NCBI GenBank assembly: GCA_017396695.1
Contig: JAFQLC010000019.1
Location: forward strand, 1-47,415
Length of the DNA: 47,415 bases
DNA from: a bacterium
GTDB lineage: Bacteria > Cyanobacteriota > Vampirovibrionia > Gastranaerophilales > Gastranaerophilaceae
Direction: 5' to 3'
Shown: piece after piece, positions 1 to 8,800 of the stretch
Layout: each line of letters begins with the position of its first letter
How positions within the stretch are numbered: the stretch's first letter is position 1
The notes under the pieces: model-generated
What the model was told of the DNA's origin: nothing
Database searches by the model: none
The model's input: only the letters and a program-made list of their open reading frames with translations
Program-made: the position numbers and the translations under genes

Positions 1-924
1 ACCTCTTGCTGGGTCAATAAATGGAAGTTCGATCATTTTCTTTTCTTCTTCTTTATTAACCAAGTATGCACCACGATAAATAAATTCTTTTTTAACTTCT
101 TCATATATATCTTCAATAACAATGATTGATTGTTCAGAAGCGCAAATCATACCATTATCAAATGTTTTTGACATAAGGATTGAAGAAACTGCCATTCTGA
201 TATCTGCTGTTTCATCGATAACTGCAGCGGTATTACCAGGACCAACACCAAGTGCTGGTTTGCCTGAAGAATATGCTGCAAGCACCATGCCAGGACCACC
301 TGTTGCTAAAATGCAAGCGATATTTTTGTGGTGCAATAGGGCATCTGATAATTCCATTGAAGGAACATCAATCCAACCAATAATATCTTTTGGAGCGCCT
401 GCTTCAATTGCAGCATTTAAAACTAATTTAGCAGCTTCAATTGTGCATGCTTTTGCTCTTGGGTGTGGTGAGAAAACGATACCATTTCTTGTTTTTAATG
501 CGATTAATGCTTTAAAAATTGCAGTTGAAGTTGGGTTAGTTGTTGGAATAATGCCTGCCAAAATACCCAAAGGCTCAGCAACTGTTTTAATTCCGTTTTC
601 TTTATCAACATTTATAATTCCACAAGTTTTAGCGTTTTTGTGTTTATTGTAGATATATTCAGATGCAAAGTGGTTTTTAATGATTTTATCTTCAAGAACA
701 CCCATGCCTGTTTCCTCAACAGCCATTCTTGCAAGAGGAATGCGAGCTTTATCAGCCGCAGTTGCTGCTGCCTTAAAGATTTTATCCACTTGTTCTTGTG
801 AGAATTTTGAAAATTCTTTTTGTGCTTTTTGAACTCTATCCAATAGTTCATTCAAAGCTTCAACTGTGTCAACAAGACCTGTTGCAGCTTGTTTTTCTGT
901 TGCTTTTTCTTTTACTTTCGGCAT
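1..924 (-). CDS. adhE: Acetaldehyde dehydrogenase / AdhE N-terminal part (partial, 3' end outside window)
   Basis: CoA-acylating aldehyde dehydrogenase that interconverts acetyl-CoA and acetaldehyde with NADH, the first half of ethanol fermentation. The visible 308 codons, read on the minus strand, carry the ALDH-superfamily core. The segment around EPLGILAGIIPTTNPTST belongs to the nucleotide-binding region, followed by GVGPGNTAAVID. The catalytic cysteine lies in NGMICASEQS (about residue 261). This pattern is typical of bifunctional AdhE and of the stand-alone EutE/Ald relatives. The gene runs off the left edge, so the iron alcohol-dehydrogenase half cannot be confirmed. The start is fixed by AAGGAG about 8 nt before the ATG. 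A strong promoter and a Rex/CRP-like operator lie upstream. Confidence 0.9.
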   Translation of the reverse strand, partial: MPKVKEKATEKQAATGLVDTVEALNELLDRVQKAQKEFSKFSQEQVDKIFKAAATAADKARIPLARMAVEETGMGVLEDKIIKNHFASEYIYNKHKNAKTCGIINVDKENGIKTVAEPLGILAGIIPTTNPTSTAIFKALIALKTRNGIVFSPHPRAKACTIEAAKLVLNAAIEAGAPKDIIGWIDVPSMELSDALLHHKNIACILATGGPGMVLAAYSSGKPALGVGPGNTAAVIDETADIRMAVSSILMSKTFDNGMICASEQSIIVIEDIYEEVKKEFIYRGAYLVNKEEEKKMIELPFIDPARG

Positions 925-940
925 AATTCAATCTCCTTAA

Positions 941-958
941 TTGTGATTTATTTCCTTA
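941..958. promoter_or_regulatory. Partial second copy of the TTGTGA operator half-site near the adhE start of transcription
   Basis: TTGTGATTTATTTCCTTA repeats the left arm and most of the spacer of the full site at 1061-1078, but its right arm (TCCTTA) is degenerate. It overlaps the predicted transcription start of adhE. It could be a weak secondary site for the same regulator or a chance match. Confidence 0.3.
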
Positions 959-964
959 TTTAAA

Positions 965-992
965 ATTGTATTACGCAAAATAAATATGTCAA
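965..992 (-). promoter_or_regulatory. Sigma70-type promoter of adhE
   Basis: On the minus strand a perfect -35 box TTGACA (987-992) is followed after 16 nt by TACAAT (965-970). Transcription would start near 957, giving a leader of about 33 nt before the adhE ATG at 924. This is one of the best consensus promoters in the window. Confidence 0.75.
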
Positions 993-1060
993 GAACATAA
1001 TTAAATCAAGGATATTAAGATTTTATAAATAAGGATAATGTGGCACGATTAAAATATAAA

Positions 1061-1078
1061 TTGTGATTTAATTCACAA
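1061..1078. promoter_or_regulatory. Rex-like (or CRP/FNR-like) operator upstream of adhE
   Basis: TTGTGATTTAATTCACAA has two perfect 6-bp inverted arms (TTGTGA / TCACAA) with a 6-nt spacer. This matches the Rex consensus TTGTGA-N6-TCACAA, and Rex commonly controls adhE in fermentative bacteria. The inner TGTGA-N6-TCACA also satisfies the CRP consensus, so sequence alone does not separate the two. The site lies about 70 bp upstream of the adhE -35 box. Confidence 0.6.
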
Positions 1079-1098
1079 TATCGCACCTCGATATATTG

Positions 1099-1470
1099 TT
1101 ATAATCTTTCGTGGTAACCATACCATAAGTTTATAGAAGCAGCACGATTCTTTTCTATCTGGTTTCGCAAATTTTTAATTTCTTCTCTTTTGGTTTCAAT
1201 TTTTTTCTCTATATTTGCTCTTTCGTCTATCCCTGAATTTTGGCAATAAGAAACCAAAGATAGAATTTCTTGCTCCAAAAGATTAATTTGTTGAGTCAAC
1301 TCCTCATTATCAAGCGTATATTTATGGATTTGTTTATTAATAGAAACGTAATCTCTATCTTTTTCTTCTTTTGTTCTTGGAGGAACGTAACGAGAGGCAC
1401 TAAAGCTAATTTTGCGGGGAATTAAATTTATCATATATCTATAAAACAAATAAGAAAAATTTTTTGACAT
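1099..1470 (-). CDS. Hypothetical small coiled-coil protein
   Basis: A 123-aa protein I do not recognise. Residues about 40-113 are charged and heptad-like (ELTQQINLLEQEILSL, then IEKKIETKREEIKNLRNQIEKN), so a coiled coil is likely. It has no signal peptide and no membrane segment. The N-terminus contains RKISFSASRY, loosely like the F-x-G motif of other unknown proteins here. No clear Shine-Dalgarno precedes the first ATG. The second ATG (residue 13, MINLIPRK) is an equally possible start and would place the motif near residue 10. It is probably a single-gene unit between adhE and the 718-aa gene. Confidence 0.55.
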   Translation of the reverse strand: MSKNFSYLFYRYMINLIPRKISFSASRYVPPRTKEEKDRDYVSINKQIHKYTLDNEELTQQINLLEQEILSLVSYCQNSGIDERANIEKKIETKREEIKNLRNQIEKNRAASINLWYGYHERL

Positions 1471-1544
1471 TGTTTACGATTTAATAGATAAAAATATTCA
1501 CACAAAAAAGATAACGAAAAAAATTTTACATTCAAAATTGCATG

Positions 1545-3701
1545 CTATAAATCATGGCGCATTTCATCAAGCAACATTTCTTTTAACTCATCTGGTTTAT
1601 CAACGCCATAAACCCATTTTTCATAAAGTTGCAAAGGAATATCAAGCATGTATTGGTTGCAATAATTATATTTTATTGTTGGATGAAAACCTAATTCTTT
1701 TTGTATAGCATCAAGTGCAAGTTTTGGAGTAGAACTATTTTCTACAATATTTTTAAGCTTATCTAAATCATAACTTACAAAGTAGCCTTTTTGGGTCCAT
1801 TTTTTAACAACCTCTATGGTTTTTAAAATTCTTTTCTTGTAATCTACGCTATTTTTGTCACCTTCACCCAAAACCCAAGTGTTTGGCCAAGCAAGACTTC
1901 CGATATCTTCAATCAACTTTTCAGCAACATCTGCAGCGCTTCCCGTGTGTCTTGTTGGCATTATATTCTGAGTTTTGCAAAAATCACTCCACGCATTAAA
2001 ATTCTTAACGGCATCGTCTATATCTCTGCCATTATTTTTTCCATAGCTAAACAAACCAACAGGGCCGTCTGCTTCAAGGTGCGTATATCCCATTTTTTCA
2101 ATCACACTAGGAGTGATTTCATGTGGCAAAAGCACAGTTTCAAGAACTTTTACCCCTTTGATTGTCGGATGTTCAGATATTTTCACATCGCCATTTTCAA
2201 GTTTTGAATTTTGTTTAACAATGATAGAGCCTTCAGGAATTTTAACCGAACCATTTGTGTATAAATCATTTGGCATCCCTTCAATAAATTTATCATCGCC
2301 ATTTAATTTTTTGACAGCAGTATATGGCATAATAATTGCATAATTGCAACCATCCCAATCACCCCCTCTGTGTGATGTAACAGGATGATTCAAAGTAAAG
2401 TGAACGCTATTTCTTGAACCACCCAGTTTATCACGAGTTGATAAAATTACGCCATCTTTTGGCTCATATTTTGTCATATGCACTAAGGCCAAAGCATTTT
2501 CGTTAATATTTCTTGCATCCAGAGGCTTAGGTTCAACATTTTTTGGTTTCAAATCAACATCCAATTGTTTAATCTTGCGAGAAGTTTTAACATATGGATC
2601 GTTATTTATATTATTCAATATTTCTTCTTTAGAGATTTTATCTGCATTTGGCAGATGTTTGATAATTTTTTCAAGCGGAACATCTTTAATTTCAATTAAA
2701 TCAGTCAATATCTTTTCATTTTCTTCATTTGCAAGCAATGCGATATCAACAGCTGCATCAGAGGTAATATCAGAGCGTTTTGCCAAATTTAAAAGCATAT
2801 TTTTACAATATTTTGAATTATCCATATCAATATAATTCAATATTGTATAAATATGCGAATTACTGAATTTTATTGGGTATTTTTTTATAACTTCAAGAAT
2901 CTCTAGCTGGGCAACAACAGATTCTTCATTAACTGCGTTTTCAACAAGCATACGAGCGCAATAACCATCGCATGTGTTTTTTATTTCTTTAATTGCTTTT
3001 GAGCGCAACTCGTCAAAAGTAAGTCCTGTCTTTTCAATACTTTCTTTTGCTCGTTTAAAATAATCATCAAATTCTTCGTCTGACATTTGTGCAAGCTTAT
3101 TGAGCCTTTGAGAATTTACAACATTTTCAGATGTTAGCAAACCTCTTCTTTTAAGAATCAAGACATCTTCTACACGATAATCAGAAAGGGCAATATTAAA
3201 AGGAGATATTCTCCCGCGCTCTGCTTTTGTGCTCAAAATTTCAAGTAACGCTTCAAAGGCTTCTGCACCCTCTTTTGATGCAAAATAACCATTTTCAAAA
3301 ATTTGTTCTTTACTGTTTGAAGGTCCACCCATAAATATTTTTAGGTTTTCCAAGTGGACTTCGATATTTTCGTAATCAATTTTATCTAAATTTGAAAAAA
3401 CTGATTGAAATTGACGGATTTCATATTCATCATTTTTTAAAAAGTTTTTTAGAATTATCTCAATTTGTTTAGGAGTATATTTTATCTTAGAAGCAGTGTT
3501 TCTTTGTGATTTTTCTGCTTTTAGCGGATTTGTCGCTTGAACAAAAGCCCTGCCATATGCAGAATGTGCTTCATTTAATTTTTCAAATGCAGACGGATTG
3601 TCAGATGATTCGTTTTCTTTAATCGGCACACCTGGAGTATCAGGCTCATCTGAAAAAAATGGTATATCAATTTTTCCATAAATTTTATTAATACTAAACA
3701 T
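1545..3701 (-). CDS. Large protein of unknown function, possible ADP-ribosyltransferase-like C-terminal domain
   Basis: A 718-aa protein without signal peptide or membrane helices. Residues 1-60 look disordered (Pro, Ser, Glu rich). Residues about 75-390 are mostly helical and charged. From about 400 a compact domain begins with LVHMTKYEPKDGVILSTRD and SVHFTLNHPV, followed by a Gly/Trp-rich stretch and alternating short hydrophobic strands. An early strand with H-x-T, then a strand with V-H-F-T, resembles the layout of ADP-ribosyltransferase-fold proteins, but the key residues cannot be assigned by eye. The start has AGAGGATAACT before the ATG. It may share transcription with the upstream tRNA-Ser. 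The function is unknown; an effector-like role is only a guess. Confidence 0.6.
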   Translation of the reverse strand: MFSINKIYGKIDIPFFSDEPDTPGVPIKENESSDNPSAFEKLNEAHSAYGRAFVQATNPLKAEKSQRNTASKIKYTPKQIEIILKNFLKNDEYEIRQFQSVFSNLDKIDYENIEVHLENLKIFMGGPSNSKEQIFENGYFASKEGAEAFEALLEILSTKAERGRISPFNIALSDYRVEDVLILKRRGLLTSENVVNSQRLNKLAQMSDEEFDDYFKRAKESIEKTGLTFDELRSKAIKEIKNTCDGYCARMLVENAVNEESVVAQLEILEVIKKYPIKFSNSHIYTILNYIDMDNSKYCKNMLLNLAKRSDITSDAAVDIALLANEENEKILTDLIEIKDVPLEKIIKHLPNADKISKEEILNNINNDPYVKTSRKIKQLDVDLKPKNVEPKPLDARNINENALALVHMTKYEPKDGVILSTRDKLGGSRNSVHFTLNHPVTSHRGGDWDGCNYAIIMPYTAVKKLNGDDKFIEGMPNDLYTNGSVKIPEGSIIVKQNSKLENGDVKISEHPTIKGVKVLETVLLPHEITPSVIEKMGYTHLEADGPVGLFSYGKNNGRDIDDAVKNFNAWSDFCKTQNIMPTRHTGSAADVAEKLIEDIGSLAWPNTWVLGEGDKNSVDYKKRILKTIEVVKKWTQKGYFVSYDLDKLKNIVENSSTPKLALDAIQKELGFHPTIKYNYCNQYMLDIPLQLYEKWVYGVDKPDELKEMLLDEMRHDL

Positions 3702-3760
3702 AGTTATCCTCTATGTAATAATAAAGTATTTTTAAAAGAAAAAATTGCCAAAAAGAAATT

Positions 3761-3847
3761 CAGAGAGGGTGGGATTCGAACCCACGGTAGAGTTACCCCT
3801 ACAACGACTTTCGAGGTCGTCACCTTAAACCGCTCGGACACCTCTCC
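3761..3847 (-). tRNA. tRNA-Ser (anticodon CGA)
   Basis: On the minus strand an 87-nt gene folds as a class II tRNA. The acceptor stem starts GGAGAGG and pairs with CCTCTCT (one G-U pair), with discriminator G. The D arm holds GAGCGGTTTAAGG. The anticodon stem ACGAC/GTCGT encloses loop CTCGAAA, so the anticodon is CGA (reads UCG). There is a long variable arm, and the T arm is GTGGGTTCGAATCCCAC. The 3' CCA is not encoded. The long variable arm and G discriminator are typical of tRNA-Ser. Confidence 0.95.
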
Positions 3848-3967
3848 AAAAAAGCAAAAAAATTTTAGCACAAATTAATAAATAAGAAAACTGTATTAAT
3901 TATTGCGTTGTTGAACGGTGAAGAAAAATATGCTAGAATCAAAGCGCACAAGAGTTATAGAGGTTAT

Positions 3968-4705
3968 ATGTTGAGTATTAAAAAAATAATCACAACTTTG
4001 ATGCTAGTGTTATTTGTAAGCGCAAATACAGTGCCAGCATTTGCTTATGATTATAAGATTGAACATATTAAACCAGTTAAAAGAAATGCATTTAATCAAG
4101 TAAATATCATGAGCGACGAAGCCGTTATTCTTCAGCATAATTTGCTTAAAATTGCATTCAATTCAAATTTCAATTCAAAAACAGCGGTTGTTGGCGAAAG
4201 AATTGATTTTTCACTTAAAGAAGGTTTGACTACAATTGAAGGAACAAGACTTCTTCCTGAAGGCACAATTATTTGCGGTGTAATTCAAAAAATTGTGAAA
4301 CCAAAAGTATTCAACAGAAACGCCAAAGTTTATATGGCATTTGATAAGATAATTTTCCCAAGCGGGGAAGTATTTGAATTTTGCGCATTACCAAACACGA
4401 AAGATAACGTTTTAAAACGTTCATCTTGGGCAGCAGTTGGAAAAGCTGCGGCTTGGACGGTCGGGCTTTTTGGTGTTGGCGCAGGGGCTGGCGCTGCAAT
4501 AGGTTCAGCAGCAAGCGCCGCAGGAACTGGTTGCCTTGTTTTTGGTATGCCAATTGGTGGCGGAGTTGGACTATTACTTGGTGTCATAACTCCAGGTTTA
4601 CATTATAAAAAGAAAGCTGGAAAAAAAATTGTAGTCGAACTTCAAAGCGAACTTGTTCTCCCAAGGCTTGATTGCATCAAAACCAAAAAGGAATGTATAA
4701 ATTAG
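3968..4705 (+). CDS. Exported protein with glycine-zipper segment, unknown function
   Basis: A 245-aa protein. The ATG at 3968 is chosen because AGAGG lies just upstream and because it gives a clean signal peptide (LSIKK, hydrophobic core, VPAFA cleavage at about residue 26). A longer frame starting at 3908 is less likely. The mature part has a beta-rich segment (AVVGERIDFSLKEGL, then LPEGTIICGVI) resembling small barrel/SH3-like periplasmic modules. It is followed at about residues 155-205 by a Gly/Ala-rich glycine-zipper stretch (GVGAGAGAAIGSAASAAG) that could insert in a membrane, and then a basic tail. Probably periplasmic or outer-membrane associated. The DUF475 gene follows after 30 nt, probably in one transcript. 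Confidence 0.65.
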   Translation: MLSIKKIITTLMLVLFVSANTVPAFAYDYKIEHIKPVKRNAFNQVNIMSDEAVILQHNLLKIAFNSNFNSKTAVVGERIDFSLKEGLTTIEGTRLLPEGTIICGVIQKIVKPKVFNRNAKVYMAFDKIIFPSGEVFEFCALPNTKDNVLKRSSWAAVGKAAAWTVGLFGVGAGAGAAIGSAASAAGTGCLVFGMPIGGGVGLLLGVITPGLHYKKKAGKKIVVELQSELVLPRLDCIKTKKECIN

Positions 4706-4735
4706 AATAGATATTTTAAAAGAAAAGCGGATTTT

Positions 4736-5776
4736 ATGAAAAATTATTTTTTAGGTTCATATATTTTAACAGCGCTCGGGTTTCCAGCTGCATATTTTTG
4801 GGCAGAACATGTGGCGCCCGGAAGCGGTTTGCAAGCGATTTTTATTGTGTTTGTTCTAAGCATACTCGAGATAAGTCTCTCGTTCGATAATGCCGTTGTA
4901 AACGCAATGAAGCTTGAGAATATGTCTGAAAAATGGCAAAAAAGATTTCTTACTTGGGGGATTGCAATTGCAGTATTTGGAATGAGATTCTTATTCCCAA
5001 TCATAGTTGTTTCAGTTTTTGCAAAAATCAACCCTGTTGAAGTTGGCAAAATTGCATTCACTAATTCAAGCTTATACGCACATTATCTACACCAAACACA
5101 TGCACCAATCGTTACATTTGGCGGTGCATTTTTGATGATGTTATTTACGCATTATTTCTTTAATTGCGAAAAAACAGTTCATTGGATTTGCCCTGTTGAA
5201 AAAGCGATGTGCAAACTTGATAGATTTAAAGGAATAGAAGCAATTATTACAGGGCTTTTAGTTCTTGCTGTTCATTTTATTACATTTCCGCATTACGGTT
5301 ATTCAATTCTAAAATCAGGTTTGATTGGGATTTTAATTTATGAAGCGATTAATTTTATGGTTGCAAGGCTAGAAAAAAAAGCAGAAGCAAATTTAGAAGC
5401 TTGCGCAAACACTGTTAAATGCACAGGCATTGTTGGATTTATGTATTTAGAGCTTATTGATGCCTCTTTTTCTTTAGATAGTGTTCTTGGGGCATTTGCA
5501 TTAAGTAAAGACATTATAATTATTACAATCGGGCTTACAATTGGCGCTATGTTTGTACGTTCGCTCACAATTCTTATGCTAAAAAAGAAAACGCTGGCGC
5601 AATTTTTATACCTTGAACACGGTGCACACTGGGCAATCGGCGCACTTGCTCTTTTGATGATGGTTTCAGCTATCAAAGAAGTGCCAGAAGTTGTTACAGG
5701 GTTAATTGGTTTTGTATTCATTCTTTTAGCATTTATCAGCTCCCTCATTCACAACAAAAAATGCAAATGCGAATAG
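4736..5776 (+). CDS. DUF475 / TerC-superfamily integral membrane protein
   Basis: A 346-aa polytopic membrane protein with about eight or nine hydrophobic helices. Two TerC-type acidic motifs occur in membrane segments: EISLSFDNAVVNA (about 46-58) and ELIDASFSLDSVLGAFA in the second half. This internal repeat is typical of TerC/DUF475 proteins, which are linked to metal-ion (often manganese) export or tellurium resistance. The Shine-Dalgarno is weak (GCGGA). The gene lies between the exported glycine-zipper protein and the 1288-aa protein, without a terminator on either side. The family assignment is firm; the substrate is not known here. Confidence 0.85.
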   Translation: MKNYFLGSYILTALGFPAAYFWAEHVAPGSGLQAIFIVFVLSILEISLSFDNAVVNAMKLENMSEKWQKRFLTWGIAIAVFGMRFLFPIIVVSVFAKINPVEVGKIAFTNSSLYAHYLHQTHAPIVTFGGAFLMMLFTHYFFNCEKTVHWICPVEKAMCKLDRFKGIEAIITGLLVLAVHFITFPHYGYSILKSGLIGILIYEAINFMVARLEKKAEANLEACANTVKCTGIVGFMYLELIDASFSLDSVLGAFALSKDIIIITIGLTIGAMFVRSLTILMLKKKTLAQFLYLEHGAHWAIGALALLMMVSAIKEVPEVVTGLIGFVFILLAFISSLIHNKKCKCE

Positions 5777-5810
5777 CAATTTTTAGTATTGATAAGTTTT
5801 ATAAAAAGGT

Positions 5811-8800
5811 ATGAAAGTCGGCTTATTTAACAACATACAAGCGAGTAATTTATCTTTGAGTGCAAAAGATAGTAATTTTGTGTGGAAAAAAGAGAAGGAT
5901 AGTTTTGTAAAATCAAAACCAACTTTTAAAGGAATTACAGACAATATCCCTAAAAAAGCAAAAGTTGAATCAAAAGCATTTGACTATGATGAGGAAAACG
6001 TAAAGAAAAATAGAGCATTTCTTGAAGAAATTAAAGATAAAAATTCGCCATACCATAATTTTAAAATCGATAAAGCTTTATTCGAAAAAATAATCTATGC
6101 TGATATCAAAGACTTATTAAGCATTGTGCGACAATATGGAAACTTTTGTCTGCACTATGCACCAGAGAGGATACATCTTTATATAGACTATGACGAAGAA
6201 ACAAATACATATTCTATTGAAGAAGCAAATTTAAACGAAAAAGAAAAACAAATTTTTGTTAACACAAGCACAGATAAGCAACTGCAAAACCTAATGGACG
6301 GGCTTGGTGAACTCGACACAAGCGAGTACGACAAAGGCTTTGAGAACGAAAATTTAACAAAAGACATAAGGCGAGCACTTGAATCCGATATGGCGGAAGA
6401 TAGGGCTGCAATTGACCGCACGATGCAAGTTTTGCAGATGAATAAAATTAAAACCGTTAAAGATTTCAAAAAAATTCACGCAGAATATGAACCATACCGT
6501 GATTCAAAAATTGGCAGATTAGCTTTTCTTGTTATGCGAAGCGAGCTTGACCCAAAATATACAAAAGAATTTATTGAGGCATTCAATGAAGGCTTTATGC
6601 CAGAAAACACAGTTGAAGAAAACATTGAAGCACTTCAATATTACCAAAAATTATTAAAAACATTCAAAATTACAACAAAAGAACAATTTGCAGAAAAATT
6701 CGCTGCTCTCGGAAGTGATTTTGATGATTTTGAAGAATCTGAAGATATTTTTAATGCCATATACTTTTTAGCCGACAATTTGATGGATGGCGCAACTTAC
6801 GAGAGATATCTAAATGAATATAGCTCAGACACAATGACTTTTGGCGAATTTATAGATTCAAGAGACTGTGATGAAAAAGTTGAAGACTTAAATTTCATTC
6901 TATCAAATTTTGAGCTCGGAAAGAAAAATAGAACTGGCGAAATAGTTTACCAAAATTATCGTGAAATTATTGACTACTGGTGGGAAACAAATAACGGGAA
7001 TTTATTCGGTTTTGAAAAATATTTAGGAAAAATTTTGGAATTTGAAGGAAAAATCATAACAATTCCTACTCGCCTAATTGATAAAAATCAACAAAACCAA
7101 GCATCTAAAACAAATATAAACTTTGCAAAGTCAGATAGTAAAATAAGTACAAAAGATAAAATCGAGCTTTTAAAAACACTTATCAAATATGACCTTGAAC
7201 CAAGTGTATTCCAAAAACTAACAGAAAAGAATTTGCAAGATGTTGAATTTAAAACATATTTAGAAAACCTTGATGTTATCCCTGATGAAATATCGGATGC
7301 AACAGGGGTGCAAGAAGAACAAGCAAAAAGCAAATATATCTCTTGCAAAAATATATATGCAGCACTCGGCGATTCTGAATTAGGACTCAGTGTTAAAGAT
7401 ATTGCAAAATTTATTGCTAAATTCAAAATTGAAAACGATGAAAGCCTAAATGCAATAGGCAAAAACATTGAAAATGGTTTCAAAAAAATCGAGAAAAAAG
7501 AAGATATAGTAAGACTCTATAAACTTCTTGCTTACTCAAACATAAAAAACGCAGAAGAACTTGCTGAGTTTGATGCAGAATGCAAAAAGACCAAAAGAAG
7601 ACCAACTGAGCAAATCAAGCTAAACGAAAAAAGATATCAAGATTTTGTTAAAGATTTCAATAAGTATAAAGCAGAGAACAAAGACAACCCAGAAGCTGAC
7701 GACTTTTTGAAAAACGCAGATGAGCTATATGTTTGGCAAAATTATTTCAAAATGTTTGGCGAAATAAGAAATATGACAACAAGCCAAATTCTTGAATACA
7801 TCACAGAAGAAAATTTGCTTTCTGATGAAGATTATTTTGCAATTCCAGCACAATTAAGAAACTCAAAAGATAGCGCATACTCTACATTTAATGCAATAAA
7901 TTCATATTTAAAAAACACAAATAACAAACAAATTAAAGAATTTTTTGCAGGACAGAGCGGAGAAGAAATTACAGAGAAATATTCAGAAATTCTCTCTGCT
8001 GAACTTCACGGAAATAATAATCCAGCGCAAATCAGCAAGGCGTTAATTTTTATATCTAACTTTGAAATAAAAGATAATGAAGATTTTAAAAACAAATTTA
8101 AAAACACCCAAAGTAAAGATGACATAAGGAACTTAATTAGCACACTTGCAAAGGCGAATATAAACTCGCTTGAAGATTACAGGCTTGTTGAAAAACACGC
8201 AACAGGAATTCCTGAAATAAAATATATAAAAAATAATAAGCTTGTTCAGTTTGCAAAAGAATTAAGCATTTTCAAAAGTGAAAATCCAGATTTTGCGGAC
8301 AAATTGGCAAAAAATAATATAACAACGCCAACCAAATTATATTTTGAATTTCCTGAATTATTCAAATATTTTGACGAAGCTGGAGCAAACTCAAGCTTCA
8401 AAAGAGCTTTTGATTTCTTGGAAAAATCAAATATTGCAAACCTAACAGAATATGAAGAAAAGCTAGAACCATTTTACGAATACTTAGAAACTGAAGAACA
8501 AGTTATCAAATACATTTCTGCAACGGGAATGGATTTTTCCAAAGAAAGTTACGCAAAAACTTGTCTTGGCGCACTAAAGGCAATACACAACAAAAACATT
8601 CCAGAGGTGACATTTAAAAAAGCTGAGAAATTTGCAAGAAATTTTTTAGCCCAAGCAACAAAAAACGAGGGCAAAAATAAAACACCTTACGATATTTTAA
8701 AAGAAAGCTTTATCAAAAGCGGCGACATTGAAAACACTAGAAAATTTATAAACTTTCTAGATAAAAGAAAAATAGCTTCCATTGAAAGCTTCAATTTGCA

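Noticed and set aside
122..652. Long plus-strand open frame opposite adhE
   Set aside because: It is the antisense shadow of the aldehyde dehydrogenase coding sequence; the minus-strand reading gives the conserved motifs.
3908..3967. Longer start for the glycine-zipper protein
   Set aside because: The added 20 residues are polar and would precede the signal peptide; the ATG at 3968 has its own Shine-Dalgarno.
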